NCBI GenBank assembly: GCA_000611775.1
Contig: KK106981.1
Location: 4,280,927 to 4,344,926, forward strand
DNA length: 64,000 bases
Direction: 5' to 3'
From: Umbilicaria muhlenbergii
Taxonomy: Eukaryota; Ascomycota; Lecanoromycetes; Umbilicariales; Umbilicariaceae
Shown: positions 21,725 through 33,030 of the stretch, piece after piece
How the letters are laid out: every line of letters begins with the position of its first letter
Numbering within the stretch: position 1 is the first letter of the stretch
Position numbers and translations under genes: made by a program
Notes under the pieces: generated by a model
What the model saw: the letters and a program-made list of their open reading frames with translations, nothing else
The model's database searches: none
Told to the model about the DNA's origin: nothing

Positions 21725-23068
21725 ATGTCAATCGACATCAACTGGGACACTCTTACCACCGGCTCTGATGGCCTGGCCCTCGCAGAGTCGATTCGAGAAT
21801 TTATCCATGGCAAGTTCCAAGAGGTAGAACTCCCGCGGTTCATCCGCTCTGTGCAAGTTCACTCGTTTGAGTTTGGAGACGAGTGCCCGAACATCGAACT
21901 CAAGGACATCTGTGATCCTCTCCCAGACTTCTACGAGGACGATGGGGATGAAGAGGATGACGTAGATGAAGGAGAAGGTTCAGATGATGTTAAAGATGCA
22001 GCCAAAACTGCAGAACGGGCGGAGGAGACTCTGAGATGGCGGCAAGAAGCTGACCGCGCAAACCGCAATGGTTCGACGTCGACGGCGAGCTCAAGGCCTC
22101 CAGCCTACATCGACACTCGATTACCCGGACTACGCTCAAACCTAGGCTTGGCAGACTACATCGCCAGTCCGCTACTCTCACGTTCGAACACCCCAGGTAT
22201 TCACACTCCCGGCATCCCGGGAGGCTACGTCCCAGGTGTTCCAGGAGGCACGTCGAACCTCAATTACTTCCATCTACCCTTGAGTGCCGGGCTTTCTGGA
22301 GCTCAGACACCATTGGCAGCGGTTGCTGGAGGTAACCCGTACTCTGCGGGTTGGGCGGATCATACTGCTCCCCCGTGGGATAATCATATACGGCAACGAT
22401 CCCCGCAGCGGCATCAACAGCCGCAGAATGGACTTCAGCAGGAACGCTCTCATGCCGATCCTTCATCTCGTCCATCGACCGCCGATTCCTTCCATTCCCC
22501 GTTCCAGCACCGCAGACAAAGCTCCATTGACGGACTCGGCCAATCTCCACCGCCTCACAAACCTCGAAGTCACACCCCTGACCCCTCCGACCTGCAGATC
22601 GTCCTGCATATTGCGTACACCGGAAGTGTCCGCCTCTCTCTCACCGCCGAAATCCTCCTCGATTACCCAATGCCCTCTTTTGTCGGTATACCACTGAAGC
22701 TGAACATTGCGGGCTTGAGCTTCGATGGCGTGGCCTTGATAGCCTACCTGCGCAAACGAGCCCATTTCTGTTTTCTTGGGCCCGAAGATGCAGAGACCTT
22801 GGTTGGTGCTGAGGGTTTGCAGCACGATAATACTGGAGAAGGTGGGTCAGCGAATCTTCAACAGGGCAAGGCTGGCGGCCACGGTAGACGAGGAAGTATC
22901 GGGGGATTGCTGAGGGAGATCAAAGTCGAAAGCGAGATTGGGCAGAAGGAGGGTGGGAAGCAGGTTCTCAAGAATGTGGGAAAGGTGGAGAAGTTTGTTT
23001 TGGAGCAGGTGAGGAGGATCTTTGAGGATGAGTTTGTGTATCCGAGTTTTTGGACCTTTCTGGTTTGA
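21725..23068 (+). CDS. mdm12: Mitochondrial distribution and morphology protein 12 (ERMES subunit)
   Basis: Mdm12 is the cytosolic, lipid-binding subunit of the ER-mitochondria encounter structure and bridges Mmm1 and Mdm10/Mdm34. The 447-aa intronless protein begins [10 protein letters not shown], the standard Mdm12 start, and its SMP domain is split in the fungal manner. The N-terminal part ends at [16 protein letters not shown]; a long acidic and proline/serine-rich insert follows (about residues 75-285); the domain then resumes at [17 protein letters not shown] and continues through [14 protein letters not shown] to the C-terminal [18 protein letters not shown]. Length and insert are normal for Pezizomycotina. 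Confidence 0.96.
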   Translation: MSIDINWDTLTTGSDGLALAESIREFIHGKFQEVELPRFIRSVQVHSFEFGDECPNIELKDICDPLPDFYEDDGDEEDDVDEGEGSDDVKDAAKTAERAEETLRWRQEADRANRNGSTSTASSRPPAYIDTRLPGLRSNLGLADYIASPLLSRSNTPGIHTPGIPGGYVPGVPGGTSNLNYFHLPLSAGLSGAQTPLAAVAGGNPYSAGWADHTAPPWDNHIRQRSPQRHQQPQNGLQQERSHADPSSRPSTADSFHSPFQHRRQSSIDGLGQSPPPHKPRSHTPDPSDLQIVLHIAYTGSVRLSLTAEILLDYPMPSFVGIPLKLNIAGLSFDGVALIAYLRKRAHFCFLGPEDAETLVGAEGLQHDNTGEGGSANLQQGKAGGHGRRGSIGGLLREIKVESEIGQKEGGKQVLKNVGKVEKFVLEQVRRIFEDEFVYPSFWTFLV

Positions 23069-23297
23069 TGGAGGTAGATGCAAGGATGAGGAAAGAGAGA
23101 GAATCAGTAGTTCAAGTGAGGCGCTGTATAACTTCCATACGCCAGCATCATAATCTGCAGTCCTCCAACCCCATCATAGGCCAAATGTGATCTCCAAACA
23201 CCTCACCCCAGCCCCAAACCGGCAACGGTGCGCCCTCCACGACCCTTCCCAACCCCCCCAAAAAGAAACTCCGCTCCACATCCTCGCCTCCCATCCG

Positions 23298-24266
23298 TCA
23301 CTTGCCCCCCTTCCCAACCTTCTTAACTTCGACCGCCTCTTCCTTCTTCCCCGTTTTGCTTTTCTCTCCTCCCTCCGTCCCCTTCTTCCCCCCGACCTCC
23401 TCCCTCCTCCCCTCCACAAACTCCCGATCCAAACTCACCCTCAACACCCTCCTCCCCTTTACCCCTTCCACCCCCTTCAGCAAATCATCCCGCTCATCCC
23501 ACCGCACCTCCCACATGCCCCCTTCTATCTCCGGCTCAACCACCACGAACTTCTCCTCCCCGTTGAGCGTCAGCCCGCCCCCGGTGCCGTTCGCGTCTTC
23601 GTCCGGGAAGGCATCGTCGTCGTCGGAGGAGGACGGGGCGGAGTCTTGGTCGAGGATCCACGACCAAGGACCGACGGTGTGGGGGCGGGATTGGGTGCGG
23701 TTGCCGTGGAGGAGAGAGCCGGTGGGGGGTTGGACGTAGATCCAGTTTAGCGTGGGGGGGGAGGAGGAGATGGTGGTGACGAGACCGATGGGCAAGGGAG
23801 GGGGGCGCTCGTCGTCGGGGTAGAGGATGTAGAAACCTTCGAAGCGGTGGGCGGGTTGGGGGTGGGGGAGGTCGGGGCGGGAGATCAGCACCTGTGTGTG
23901 TGTGTGTAGGACCTCTCGTTAGCTGTCGTTACTTTTGTCTCCCCTCTTCTTTTCCCCTTCTCCCTTATTCTCCCTCTGGCTCCGTCTCTCTTCCTCCTTC
24001 CTTCCCCCACTTCCCTTGCCCCAGCCACAAACCCCCCCCAAAAATACGTCCGCACTCACCTTGCCCCCACCCACAACAACCACCCCCCCATGAACCTCCC
24101 CCCTCCTCCCACTTTTCGCATCGCAATAACACCTCAGATAAAACTTCCGCATCAACTTCTCATCTGGCGGCTGGCGGGCGGCTTCGACGGCGCGTTTTTG
24201 GCTGGAAACGCCTTCGGCCACGGCGATGGTGGTGGGGAGGGCGGTTAGGGCGAGGAGGCCTATCAT
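23298..24266 (-). CDS. Conserved fungal hypothetical protein
   Basis: Exons 24266-24060 and 23891-23298 with a 168-nt intron (GTGAGT...CACAG, with a CA run before the acceptor) give 266 aa. It matches a family of short fungal proteins starting MIGLLALTALPTT, with a first exon ending at a Gly-Gly-Lys and a second exon carrying HRFEGFYILYPDDE and PPTLNWIYVQPPTGS, then TVGPWSWILDQ. No function is known to me. The N-terminus has a weak hydrophobic stretch. The C-terminal 50 residues are a Lys/Glu-rich tail, longer than I would expect. Both exons run sharply from C-ending codons to G-ending codons, giving very C-rich and G-rich tracts that also create long spurious frames on the other strand. Confidence 0.75.
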
Positions 24267-25119
24267 TGTGGTTTCCCCGGGGGATGGAATGGGGGGTGGG
24301 AGTAGGGATGGGGGTGATGAGGGATGAGAGGGATATGGGGGGAGAGGGGGGAAGAATGAGGTGAGGCGGTGGGTTGATGGGTGATGGCGGATGGGGGAAG
24401 AGGGATGAGAGATTGGGAATGGGAATGGGGAGGGGTGAGGGAATTGGGGGATGTAAAGTAGGGCGAAGGGAGAGATGCGTAGATGGGAGAAAGGAATTGG
24501 GAAGCTGGTTTGCTTGGAGTAGAGTAGGTAGGGGAGACCCCTGTTTTGTTGATGTGCGTCATTGTGCCGGAGTGGGGCGTGGGGGCAATGCGGGGTGAGT
24601 TCTGACGATCTAAGACGTGGATTCGGAAAGTTCTGTATGGGTACGACTTGGTTTCCTTCAAAGATCGATTGGGAATAGGTAGAGGAGTACAGGTTCTGTA
24701 TTGATATCCCTGTTCCTCTATAGCCTTCTGACGTTTATCCTCCACCACAGAATGTACATACCTAGTTGTACAACGACCACTAGCCGCCTCCGCTCGCTGA
24801 TTACTGTATGCCCCTTTCGTCGCTGCTAACAGTACAAGTGTACAATCAATCCTCCCAACTCCTCGTCAGCCTGAAAATGCATGGATAGCGCAATCATAAA
24901 CTTCTAGCTTGTGACATACCCAACCCATTAATGTCAATTATTAACGCATGCCCAGAATGCCTCCACGAGCAGATAAAGTACTGCATCGATTCAAAAAAAC
25001 CTCCGAGTGCGAAAATCAAAAGGGAGTCGTCCTCCAAAACGAGAGTACAATAGATGATCCATAGATATCCAACTTGCTTCCTTGCCCAAGGAGGGAGAGT
25101 AGGAGGCTTTTAACAAAAG
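24267..25119. other. Intergenic with a strong purine tract
   Basis: 850 bp. From about 24280 to 24480 the plus strand is almost all G and A (GGGATGGGGG-type), so the coding-strand leader of the minus-strand gene at 24266 is CT-rich, as is common in fungal promoters. No gene is seen. Confidence 0.5.
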
Positions 25120-28100
25120 CTATGAGGATTCATGCGCTGATGCCGAAGGCGCCAGAGGCGATAGAGCCCTTTCAGGAGTCACAGGCATCGGACCATGCCT
25201 TGCGACGAGTTCTTCGATTTTTGGAATAAGTTCAGGGATGCGGAAAGGTTTCGACACGACATCATCCTTCGAAACAACTCCAATCAGCAAATACCCTTCA
25301 TCGTCCCGAGGCTCACATTTCATCTCTCTAAAAAGGGTTGGATCAAAACTCACCATGCCGGACTGCAGTGCCGTATCAATCTGCTCACTCCGCGCATTCG
25401 CCGTCACGGCAATGATAGGCACATGTCCAACAATCCTCCCTTCCCTTTGCAGATCCCGGATTGTCCGCGCGCACGTCAAGCCGTCCATGACCGGCATTTC
25501 CAAATCCATCAAGATGACGCTAAGATCGGAACCGTCCGCCTCGTGGCCGTACCAGAAGCGCGACTGTTGCAGGAAGTCGATGCATTCGCCGCCGTGGTTG
25601 GCGACGTGCACGACGCAGCCCAGGTTACGTAGTTGCTTTGAAAGCACCCTTTGGTTGACGAGGTTGTCCTCCACTATGAGGACTTTGAGAGAGCCTTTGT
25701 TGTCAAAAGATTGCCCGCGAGCAGGAGGTGCGCGTGCGGGGGCGGGCTTTTGGGGTTTTAGGCCTTGGGATGATTTGCGGCTTGCGGCAGCTTCAGCTAC
25801 GTGCATTTGGTCTAGGGCGTCTTTTGAAGACGGAGGCTTAGATCGTCGAGCTTTGACGTAAAAGGCAAAGGTGCTCCCTACGCCGCTTTTGGAGGAAACT
25901 CCGATCTCGCCGCCTTGTAGTTCGACTAGCTCACGGGAGATGAAGAGCCCTAGCCCTGACCCTCCGTATTGAACGTGCGTTCTCGGACTCGCTTGGGAGA
26001 AGCGGATGAATAAGAGTTTCTTCTCATCATCGGTGAGGCCCCGCCCTGAGTCTTGGACAGCAAAGTGGAGGAAGACTTCTTCGCCTTCACCCCAATCAGA
26101 GCCTTCGGTAAGATCTTTCCGTTTCGATCTTGTGGGAAAGTATGAGACGTAAGAGTCCTCGTTGTTTGACGGCCTTCCTAACGTGGCAGCTAGCGTGACG
26201 ACGATGGTTCGCTTGGCCTGTGTCGTGGTAAATTTGATGGCGTTGGTCATGAGGTTGATGAGGACCTGCAGGAGACGTGACGGGTCTACGCGAACCCAAT
26301 CAATGTTCAGCTTCTGGAAGGACTCGTCGACCTTGAATTCCATTGCAATGTCGGCTGTTGAAAGCTCGCCTTCAAACATCTTTAGAGCTCTCTGGACCAC
26401 CGTGACGGGTTGGGCATCCACAGGGGTGACAAGCAGTAGCGCAGAGTCCAGTTTAGAGAGCGTGAGAATATCATCCACGATACGCTTCTGGTGCTGGGCG
26501 CATAGTGCAATTGTTTGCGCAGCATCAATGTTGCTGTCAACCAACTCGAGGGGTGGCTGCGTGACGGGCTGTACGAGTTTGAAGTTGGTCAGGGAGGAAG
26601 ATATTTCGTCCGCACATTGCAGGATGGCGCTCAAAGGATTGCGCATCTCGTGACTGGTGATGTCAATGAAATTCTCTTGTTGGCGCTTCAGCTCCACGGC
26701 CTCCTCCATCCGCCTTTTCTGGAGATCCTCCGCCCATTTTTGCTGGCTGATGTTAGTGATACTGCCGAAGACACTCTTCAAACTTCCATCCTCCTTCTTC
26801 TCCGGGTATGCGCTGGCCAGAACCCACGTGTCACCTTTGGTACCATTACGGTCCACCCATGGAGCCTTGAAGCGGAACTCTGCATTCATCGGAATTGTAT
26901 TTTGCACTAGATTGGTCCAGAGCTCCTTGACTCTCTCTAGATCCTCGTCTTTGACGGACGCCATCCAGTTGTCCGTACTGTTATCTTCCTTTGGAACTCG
27001 GGATATGTCGTACCACGTATCATTACAGTAGGTAATGCGTCCTTCTGAGTCGGCGATGAACATGCCTACTGGTGCAAATTCCGCCATGCGTGTGAACTTG
27101 GTCTCGCTTTCGACAGCTTCTTGTGTCCGAGCAGCCAGCTGCTCTGATAACTCAATCCGGTCGAGGGCAGCTAGTCTGGCAGCACGCTGGCCGCGCTTAA
27201 TTTCCTCCTCAAATAATACAACGGATGCCATTGACGTCGCTAACTGTCTCATAAGTAGTTGCACAAACAAATCATAGTCATCATCATAAGGCCTGCGAGG
27301 GTTAATACCCATAACGAGGAAACCGAGAACCGAATCGCTGGTGGTCAGGTGGATTGAAAAGACAACGGCCGCACGGCAGGGATCCCCAAAACCTCGCCAA
27401 TCAATGCCTTCAATAAGTTCCGGAGATAAGGTGTTGTTATCCGTCTGTAGCAAAATGGGGCGATCTGTTTTCATTGTCTCCCTAAATATGTGTCCGAAGC
27501 CATCCGTCCCTGCCTTGAGATCAATGTGTGATGATGCTGCTCGGTGCCCATCTGGCACTCCCAAGGAGCCTTCGAGTACACATTGCCTGGGACTTAGCAT
27601 GCTATTGGAATGCACTGATGATGCATCGCTATCTGGATCGTCTGTCACAGAGTAGAGCAGGACGAATGGCGTGTCGTACTCATTGTACTCGAGGCCCTTC
27701 AATACTTGGCTCCAGAAGCCTTTCACATCTCGTGCAGCCGCTGTTTTCTCGCCTACTTCTCGAAGGGTGAGCATTCGCCTTTCCGCAATCTTGCGCCGCG
27801 TCTTTTCGAACGCAGGATTGTAGAGCCCGACAACGGAGCCATCCTCACCGACCAAAGGGATGATTGACCAGGAAAAATACGTCTCTTCCAGGAATCCAGA
27901 TCTTTTCATGAAGAGGCAGTCATCATCCTTCATAGTGGCTTGCCCCGTCAATCGGGCGCTCGCAAAGACATCTTTGACAGCGAACCAAATCTCTGACCAT
28001 GCCTCGGCGTAGCTTTGACCCATCAATTGAGGGTGCTTTTGACCAGCGAGAAGGATGTACGCCTCATTGTAGATGGCCACGTTGTCCTCGCCCCAGTACA

Positions 28101-30168
28101 TCGCCGCAGGATGAGGACTAGCCATGACCATATTTGCCATTCCGCGCAAATCTGAAGACCATTCCTCGATGGGACCCAAACTGGTCTTTGCCCAATTCAC
28201 ACTACGCGCAAATTGTATGTGGCGTGGCATGGCGGGCGATAAGGGTATCCGAGTCCAGTCGAAGAAACCTTGATTCGACTGGCTTGGATCCAGAGGCTGA
28301 TCCATATCACTGTTAAGGGCTAATTGCAGAGTGTTCTTGCTCGACCGGAACAGAGAAACTCCAGTTGTATCTTCGGACTCGGGTTGAGGATTAGGGGTAT
28401 TCACTCCATTGGGTAGGGGTTGATTGTTTTCACCTATTGTGACTGTCTCTGTTTCGTCAGGTATCTCGATGGTTGAGACTACGCCGTCTTTGCCCTCGTT
28501 TGTAGATAATTCTGCCGGTATTGGGGTTCCAACATTACCGAAGTAATCTGAAGGTTCCTTCTGCAAGGAACTGAGCCCTGCCATTTCGTGTCCCGGAGTA
28601 CTTTTGGTTTCTTCGGTTATCAACGACATTGCTGATGTTGGATCTACCGAGGGTGGGTTCGAGGCTACGCTGGTTGCAATTGACCTGGTACTGGAGCTGA
28701 TGCTCGTTGGCATGGAGTTGAGATTGCCACTGATCAGGCGTAGTCGTTTCCTTAACGTGGAACAGGTCCAAGCAATACCCCCGTAGATGAAGGAGGGTAG
28801 GCTTACATCCAGAGACTCATGATTCTTCACAAAACTAATAGACCATGCCTTGAATTCAGAGAACGTAGTCGTGACAGCGTAAAGAGGCGAGGCCTGATGG
28901 ACCTTCCCTGAAATCATGTCTAACAAGCCAGAGTAACCTCTTAACGCGGCATTGGCAAAAACAATCTGGAGCGGCCCGGGTCGAAAGTTCGCCGAATTCC
29001 CTACGTCAATGATGAACGTTGGCCGCTCGTCCTGCTCCAACAGCTCAACAATCCCGACCTGACCTAAAAATTGCATACTACTTGTCGTCTCCCTATCTTC
29101 CGGTGTTGGAGCCCTGGGTATGCTGCCCCTTTCCATAGAGAGACGTGCACCTGGCGTACTGGCTGCACGTGATGGGCTACCAATGTTGATCGGCCCTCTG
29201 GCTAGCCTCACCGTCTTGATACCCCCAGCATCCTCGCTTTTGTTTGCCTTGCTCAACATGGTCGCCCCGGCTTCCGAACTCGAGAACCGAAGAGGTAGAG
29301 GCGGGCGCCGACGAGGGGAGTGGGAAAAGAAAAGCGGCGACGGAGGTGAAAGGTCTGTGACAGGACCTTTCGGAAATGTAGATGGATCTAATTTATGATC
29401 AGATTGGACGCCGCGGCGGGCTTTCTTCGCCGGAGGCTGTTCGCTGATAGAAGAGAGAGTTCGAAACTCGGAAGGAATTGCGCGCTTCTTCGAGGAATGA
29501 AAGGACGGAGATGCTTCCGTCAACAGCAACTCGTGGAGCTTTGGGTACGAAATGGCGCGACTTGATATCGAGGGACGTAGCTCATTTGGATGCTCGGAGC
29601 TCCATGATGGCTTCCGTAAGACTTCAGCAGGCGAAGTGAGCCCTTTGCCCAACGGCTTCTTGGGTTCTGCAGTCGGTTCACCTGCGCTGCCGCCGGGAGG
29701 TTTTTTATTGCTGAAACTTCGTGGGGCGGTAAAGATCGAATGCGGAATATGCATAGATAGAGATAGACATTCGCGCTCCTTGCCACTGAGAATCGTGCTT
29801 GCAGCTGGCTCGGTCAAGAGCTTCTCAGGCGGCACTCCGTCGCAACAGCCAAAGCAGCAGCTGCAGGATGATGTGCCCTGGCCGCAGACACGTGCAGTAC
29901 CGACCCTAGGGGTAGTGTTCGTAGATGCGTCGGTTCTTGAGGTGTTTACGTCGATTGTTAGGCTTCCTCGACTGGACGGATCCACCTTAGGGTCTAACAA
30001 TCCCTGGGGGAGCAATGCGGAAATATTACAGCAGTGCAAGTGGTGACGGCCGCGGCAGGGGAGTGTTGCCGGAGATTCCAGTCCGCTTTCGCTTCCGCTT
30101 CCGCTTTTGCTTTTGCTTTGGCTTGCTCCGCCGGCTCCGCTTGCTGGCCACGCTGGCCAAGGGAACAT
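25120..30168 (-). CDS. Hybrid histidine kinase (PAS, HisKA, HATPase, receiver)
   Basis: The frame codes about 1,650 aa after removal of one likely intron. Order: a long disordered N-terminus (about 1-370), a degenerate PAS-like segment near 385, a second sensor region (about 660-800, WGEDNVAIYNEAYILLAG), a GAF-like region, a PAS domain (about 1030-1150), and the dimerisation H-box with His near 1173 in SHEMRNPLSAI. Next come the HATPase N-box (LINLMTNAIKF), G1 (DSGRGL) and G2 (GGSGLGLFI), and a receiver with Asp near 1554 in ILMDLEMPVMDG. All phosphorelay residues are present, so it should autophosphorylate and pass phosphate through its own receiver to a Ypd1-type HPt protein. It has no transmembrane segment and is probably cytosolic. 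A probable 87-nt intron (25267-25353, GTGAGT...AAG) interrupts the receiver just before VVSKPF. Confidence 0.93.
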   Translation of the reverse strand: MFPWPAWPASGAGGASQSKSKSGSGSESGLESPATLPCRGRHHLHCCNISALLPQGLLDPKVDPSSRGSLTIDVNTSRTDASTNTTPRVGTARVCGQGTSSCSCCFGCCDGVPPEKLLTEPAASTILSGKERECLSLSMHIPHSIFTAPRSFSNKKPPGGSAGEPTAEPKKPLGKGLTSPAEVLRKPSWSSEHPNELRPSISSRAISYPKLHELLLTEASPSFHSSKKRAIPSEFRTLSSISEQPPAKKARRGVQSDHKLDPSTFPKGPVTDLSPPSPLFFSHSPRRRPPLPLRFSSSEAGATMLSKANKSEDAGGIKTVRLARGPINIGSPSRAASTPGARLSMERGSIPRAPTPEDRETTSSMQFLGQVGIVELLEQDERPTFIIDVGNSANFRPGPLQIVFANAALRGYSGLLDMISGKVHQASPLYAVTTTFSEFKAWSISFVKNHESLDVSLPSFIYGGIAWTCSTLRKRLRLISGNLNSMPTSISSSTRSIATSVASNPPSVDPTSAMSLITEETKSTPGHEMAGLSSLQKEPSDYFGNVGTPIPAELSTNEGKDGVVSTIEIPDETETVTIGENNQPLPNGVNTPNPQPESEDTTGVSLFRSSKNTLQLALNSDMDQPLDPSQSNQGFFDWTRIPLSPAMPRHIQFARSVNWAKTSLGPIEEWSSDLRGMANMVMASPHPAAMYWGEDNVAIYNEAYILLAGQKHPQLMGQSYAEAWSEIWFAVKDVFASARLTGQATMKDDDCLFMKRSGFLEETYFSWSIIPLVGEDGSVVGLYNPAFEKTRRKIAERRMLTLREVGEKTAAARDVKGFWSQVLKGLEYNEYDTPFVLLYSVTDDPDSDASSVHSNSMLSPRQCVLEGSLGVPDGHRAASSHIDLKAGTDGFGHIFRETMKTDRPILLQTDNNTLSPELIEGIDWRGFGDPCRAAVVFSIHLTTSDSVLGFLVMGINPRRPYDDDYDLFVQLLMRQLATSMASVVLFEEEIKRGQRAARLAALDRIELSEQLAARTQEAVESETKFTRMAEFAPVGMFIADSEGRITYCNDTWYDISRVPKEDNSTDNWMASVKDEDLERVKELWTNLVQNTIPMNAEFRFKAPWVDRNGTKGDTWVLASAYPEKKEDGSLKSVFGSITNISQQKWAEDLQKRRMEEAVELKRQQENFIDITSHEMRNPLSAILQCADEISSSLTNFKLVQPVTQPPLELVDSNIDAAQTIALCAQHQKRIVDDILTLSKLDSALLLVTPVDAQPVTVVQRALKMFEGELSTADIAMEFKVDESFQKLNIDWVRVDPSRLLQVLINLMTNAIKFTTTQAKRTIVVTLAATLGRPSNNEDSYVSYFPTRSKRKDLTEGSDWGEGEEVFLHFAVQDSGRGLTDDEKKLLFIRFSQASPRTHVQYGGSGLGLFISRELVELQGGEIGVSSKSGVGSTFAFYVKARRSKPPSSKDALDQMHVAEAAASRKSSQGLKPQKPAPARAPPARGQSFDNKGSLKVLIVEDNLVNQRVLSKQLRNLGCVVHVANHGGECIDFLQQSRFWYGHEADGSDLSVILMDLEMPVMDGLTCARTIRDLQREGRIVGHVPIIAVTANARSEQIDTALQSGMVSFDPTLFREMKCEPRDDEGYLLIGVVSKDDVVSKPFRIPELIPKIEELVARHGPMPVTPERALSPLAPSASAHESS

Positions 30169-30227
30169 GAGGCTGAGGAGGCGCTAGTGCATTGTCGTCC
30201 CTTCGCAGACGTAGTAAGATACGGGTG

Positions 30228-30257
30228 AATTCGGTGGATTCGGTGGATTCGGTGGAT
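30228..30257. repeat. Short tandem repeat, 9-bp unit ATTCGGTGG
   Basis: About three copies of ATTCGGTGG lie some 60 bp upstream of the histidine kinase start codon, in its promoter or leader. Confidence 0.7.
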
Positions 30258-30547
30258 TTTCGTGTGTCAAGAAAGTGGTCCTTTCATGTCACTAGGAACA
30301 TCTGTGAGGGAGGGGTGCTGCTTTATGGACTCCCCATTCGTTAGTGACGGACAACGCTATGATCCCCGTTTAGTCAGTAAGAGAAGATCCTCTCGATCTC
30401 GATGAACATCTAATACCATTGACTGATCCGCTTCCATGATGTAAATCATCGTTGTCTTGTAAGCCGTACATGACTGCTTACACGAATATTTACAGAGCTC
30501 GAGCGTCAAGGCAAAGGCGCAGATCGACCCATACCCAAGTATATCTT

Positions 30548-32403
30548 CTACAGTTTGGCCCTCGCCATTGGCTCTAAATTCATCTCTTTTGCATCGTTCG
30601 CTGCCCAGTCCCTCATCACCTTTCTCTGGATCTTGCCGCTGGGAGACTTGGGCACTTCCTCGATGAATTTCACGCCCCCGGTAAGTTGCTTGTGCTTCGC
30701 CACATGCTTGGCCGTCCATGTTACAATGTCCTGCTCGGATACCTTGCCCTTGGCATCACCTTTCAAGACCACGTAAGCCCTCGGAAGCTCTTCATGCTCC
30801 CTAGAGAACATGATTAGTGGTGCACTTCGGTACGAGGAATACGATTCTCGAGACTTACACATGGAGCGCGACGACAGCCGCGTCGGCAATATCATCGTTC
30901 TCCAACAACACCGCCTCCAGCTCCGCCGGTGCAACTTGGAAACCCTTCACCTTGATGAGCTCTTTCTTACGATCCACAATCCAATACCACCCAGCTTCAT
31001 TTCGGATTGCCACGTCTCCAGTGATCAAGAACCCGTCTGTATCAAAGCTTGCCTTGGTCGCTGCCGGATTTCTCCAATAGCCCATACAAATATTTGGTCC
31101 TCTTATGTAAATCTCCCCCCGTTCCCCCGGACCAACCTCCTTACCGTTATCGTCAATGAGCCTGATTTCAGCATTGGGGTCGATGAGCCCGGCGCAGCCA
31201 CTGCGGTCATCCATGCCGCCAGGGACATGAAGAGAGCTACAGGTGACCTCTGTCATGCCCCAAGTCTGAACGATTTTAACCTTGCACTTGGCGCTGACTT
31301 CATTCTGGAGTTCTTTCGAGAGTGGCGCGGCGCCACAGAGGATATTCTGCAGAGAGCTCAGGTCAAAGTCCTTCGTCTCTGGTCGCTTGCCCAACATGAC
31401 CAAGACTGGTGGTGCGGTCTGAATGTGTGTGATCTTGTGGTTTTGAATATGGCGGAGGAATTCCACGTAGTTGAAAGCTTTCATGAAGAATGTAGGGCTA
31501 AGTGTTCTGCATGCTGCTACAATAGACCAAAGCTGGCCATAAGCGTGGTAAAGAGGTAGGAAGCCAAGCCATCGCTCTTGGGGTCGATTTTCGGGTTTAT
31601 AGGGCTGCTCTAGGTCACGCATAAAGATTGATTGCTCCACATTGGCGATGACATTCTGATGGCTGATCATAACGCCCTTCGGCAGGCCGGTTGTTCTACA
31701 CATGTCTGTTAGTCCCCGTCCCTTCAATTCGAGCCTGAGAAGGAGTAGCCTCACACACCCTGAAGAGTAATTGAGGACCGCAGTTCGGTTCTTTGACTGC
31801 TCCGCATTAAAAGACTTCCATTTCCATTTCTCGGACTCTTCGGGGGAACCAATCATTGCCCGCCAATCCCTCAATCCTTGTGTGGGCGAGCACTCGTCGT
31901 CTGAGAAGAGAAATATACGGTTTCGGGGGAATTTGGCCTTGTCAGCTGCTTCTAGAGCAGTTTTGAGGAGAAGTGGATCGACCAGCATGACCTTGGCTCC
32001 GGTGTTTTCTATCTGATATTTTGTTTCTATTAGGCGCCCCTGATAAGCATCTATCACCATCCACAAGGGTTCCGAAGGAAGTCTCACCTGCGACACCGTA
32101 TGCAGGGTTACATCCACTAAAAATATATCCACTCCCAGTTATGCCTAGATATGCCACCGGGACAAAAATGTGGTTCGCCGAATACATCATAACAACATCT
32201 TCCTGTTGTAGTCCCAGCCTTTGCAGGCCAAGCCCTAGTCTCTTCACCCATGACAGCAGCTGTTTTGGCGACAAAGACCGCTTATCAGGCTCTACAGCAT
32301 CGATCCATATCGGAGTATCTGACGGTTTCGATCTCGGGGGGAAGAGGTAGGTCAGCACGTCAGTCCTAGGGATATCAATTTGGAAGCGCGACTTCTCAGG
32401 CAT
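30548..32403 (-). CDS. Peroxisomal 4-coumarate-CoA ligase-like acyl-CoA synthetase (ends AKL)
   Basis: Adenylate-forming enzymes of this class activate an aryl or fatty acid with ATP and join it to CoA. Four exons keep frame: 32403-32088, 32026-31759, 31695-30859 and 30800-30548, giving 557 aa. The P-loop-like motif YSSGTTGLPKGV spans the second junction. Further along are WGMTEVTCSS (A5), the hinge GWYWIVDRKKELIKVKG and the catalytic lysine in KSPSGKIQRK. The last three residues, AKL, are a canonical type 1 peroxisomal signal. The first junction restores VAETKYQIENTGAKVMLV, as in the family. In filamentous fungi such enzymes act in beta-oxidation of aromatic or medium-chain acids, and in some clusters activate starter acids. 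The exact substrate cannot be predicted here. Confidence 0.92.
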
Positions 32404-33030
32404 AGCCGTGGCGTCGACGGTGGCAGCAATGGCGGTGTGGAAATGAAGGGAAACTGTAGCTTATAACCTACTTTAGACCTTCTTGTTGAACCTCGTCACT
32501 CTTGTTGTCTGAAAGTCAAGCATAGCAGCGGGGCTCATTATTTAATGATTGCCAGAGCATCTAGTGCCCTTCGACCGGCCGCGGACACGGGTCTAGACTC
32601 GACCATAATGCATCCGACGTGGATTCGGAAACTGATACTTTTATGTACAGAGGACATTTCCTACATACCCGACGCACTCAATTGATCCTTGCTTACAATT
32701 GGATTGAGGTGTTACCAAACCACCACGAATGGAAGGTAAGAATGCGGGGGAACACCCAAAGCGACGTCATCCGTGTTTTGCGTCTGTTTCGCCGCGAGGC
32801 AGGCTGGGCAGATCTGAAAGTTGGCGGGCGCTTGCCTGCATTCGTCTATAAATACCATCGATTTAAATATATCCCCAGATACATCACTTCTTGTGCTCAT
32901 AACCCCATTCATCCTCAGAGCCCCCCAAGACCTAGGGATAACCTCAAAGATTAGACAGTACCCCACTATCTCCACAGCAAGTTATCGCACCTTGTACCGT
33001 GCAAATCGTCCCAACGACCACGAGCCCACG
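32404..33030. promoter_or_regulatory. Divergent promoter region, with a TATA box at 32847-32854
   Basis: 627 bp between the start codons of the acyl-CoA synthetase (minus) and the senescence-domain gene (plus). TATAAATA at 32847 lies about 180 bp upstream of the plus-strand ATG and suits a transcription start near 32880. No further site is assigned. Confidence 0.45.

Noticed and set aside
23187-23750. Plus-strand frames of 145-187 codons rich in Pro/His/Leu
   Set aside because: Created by the C-rich strand opposite a real exon; composition-driven with no conserved blocks.
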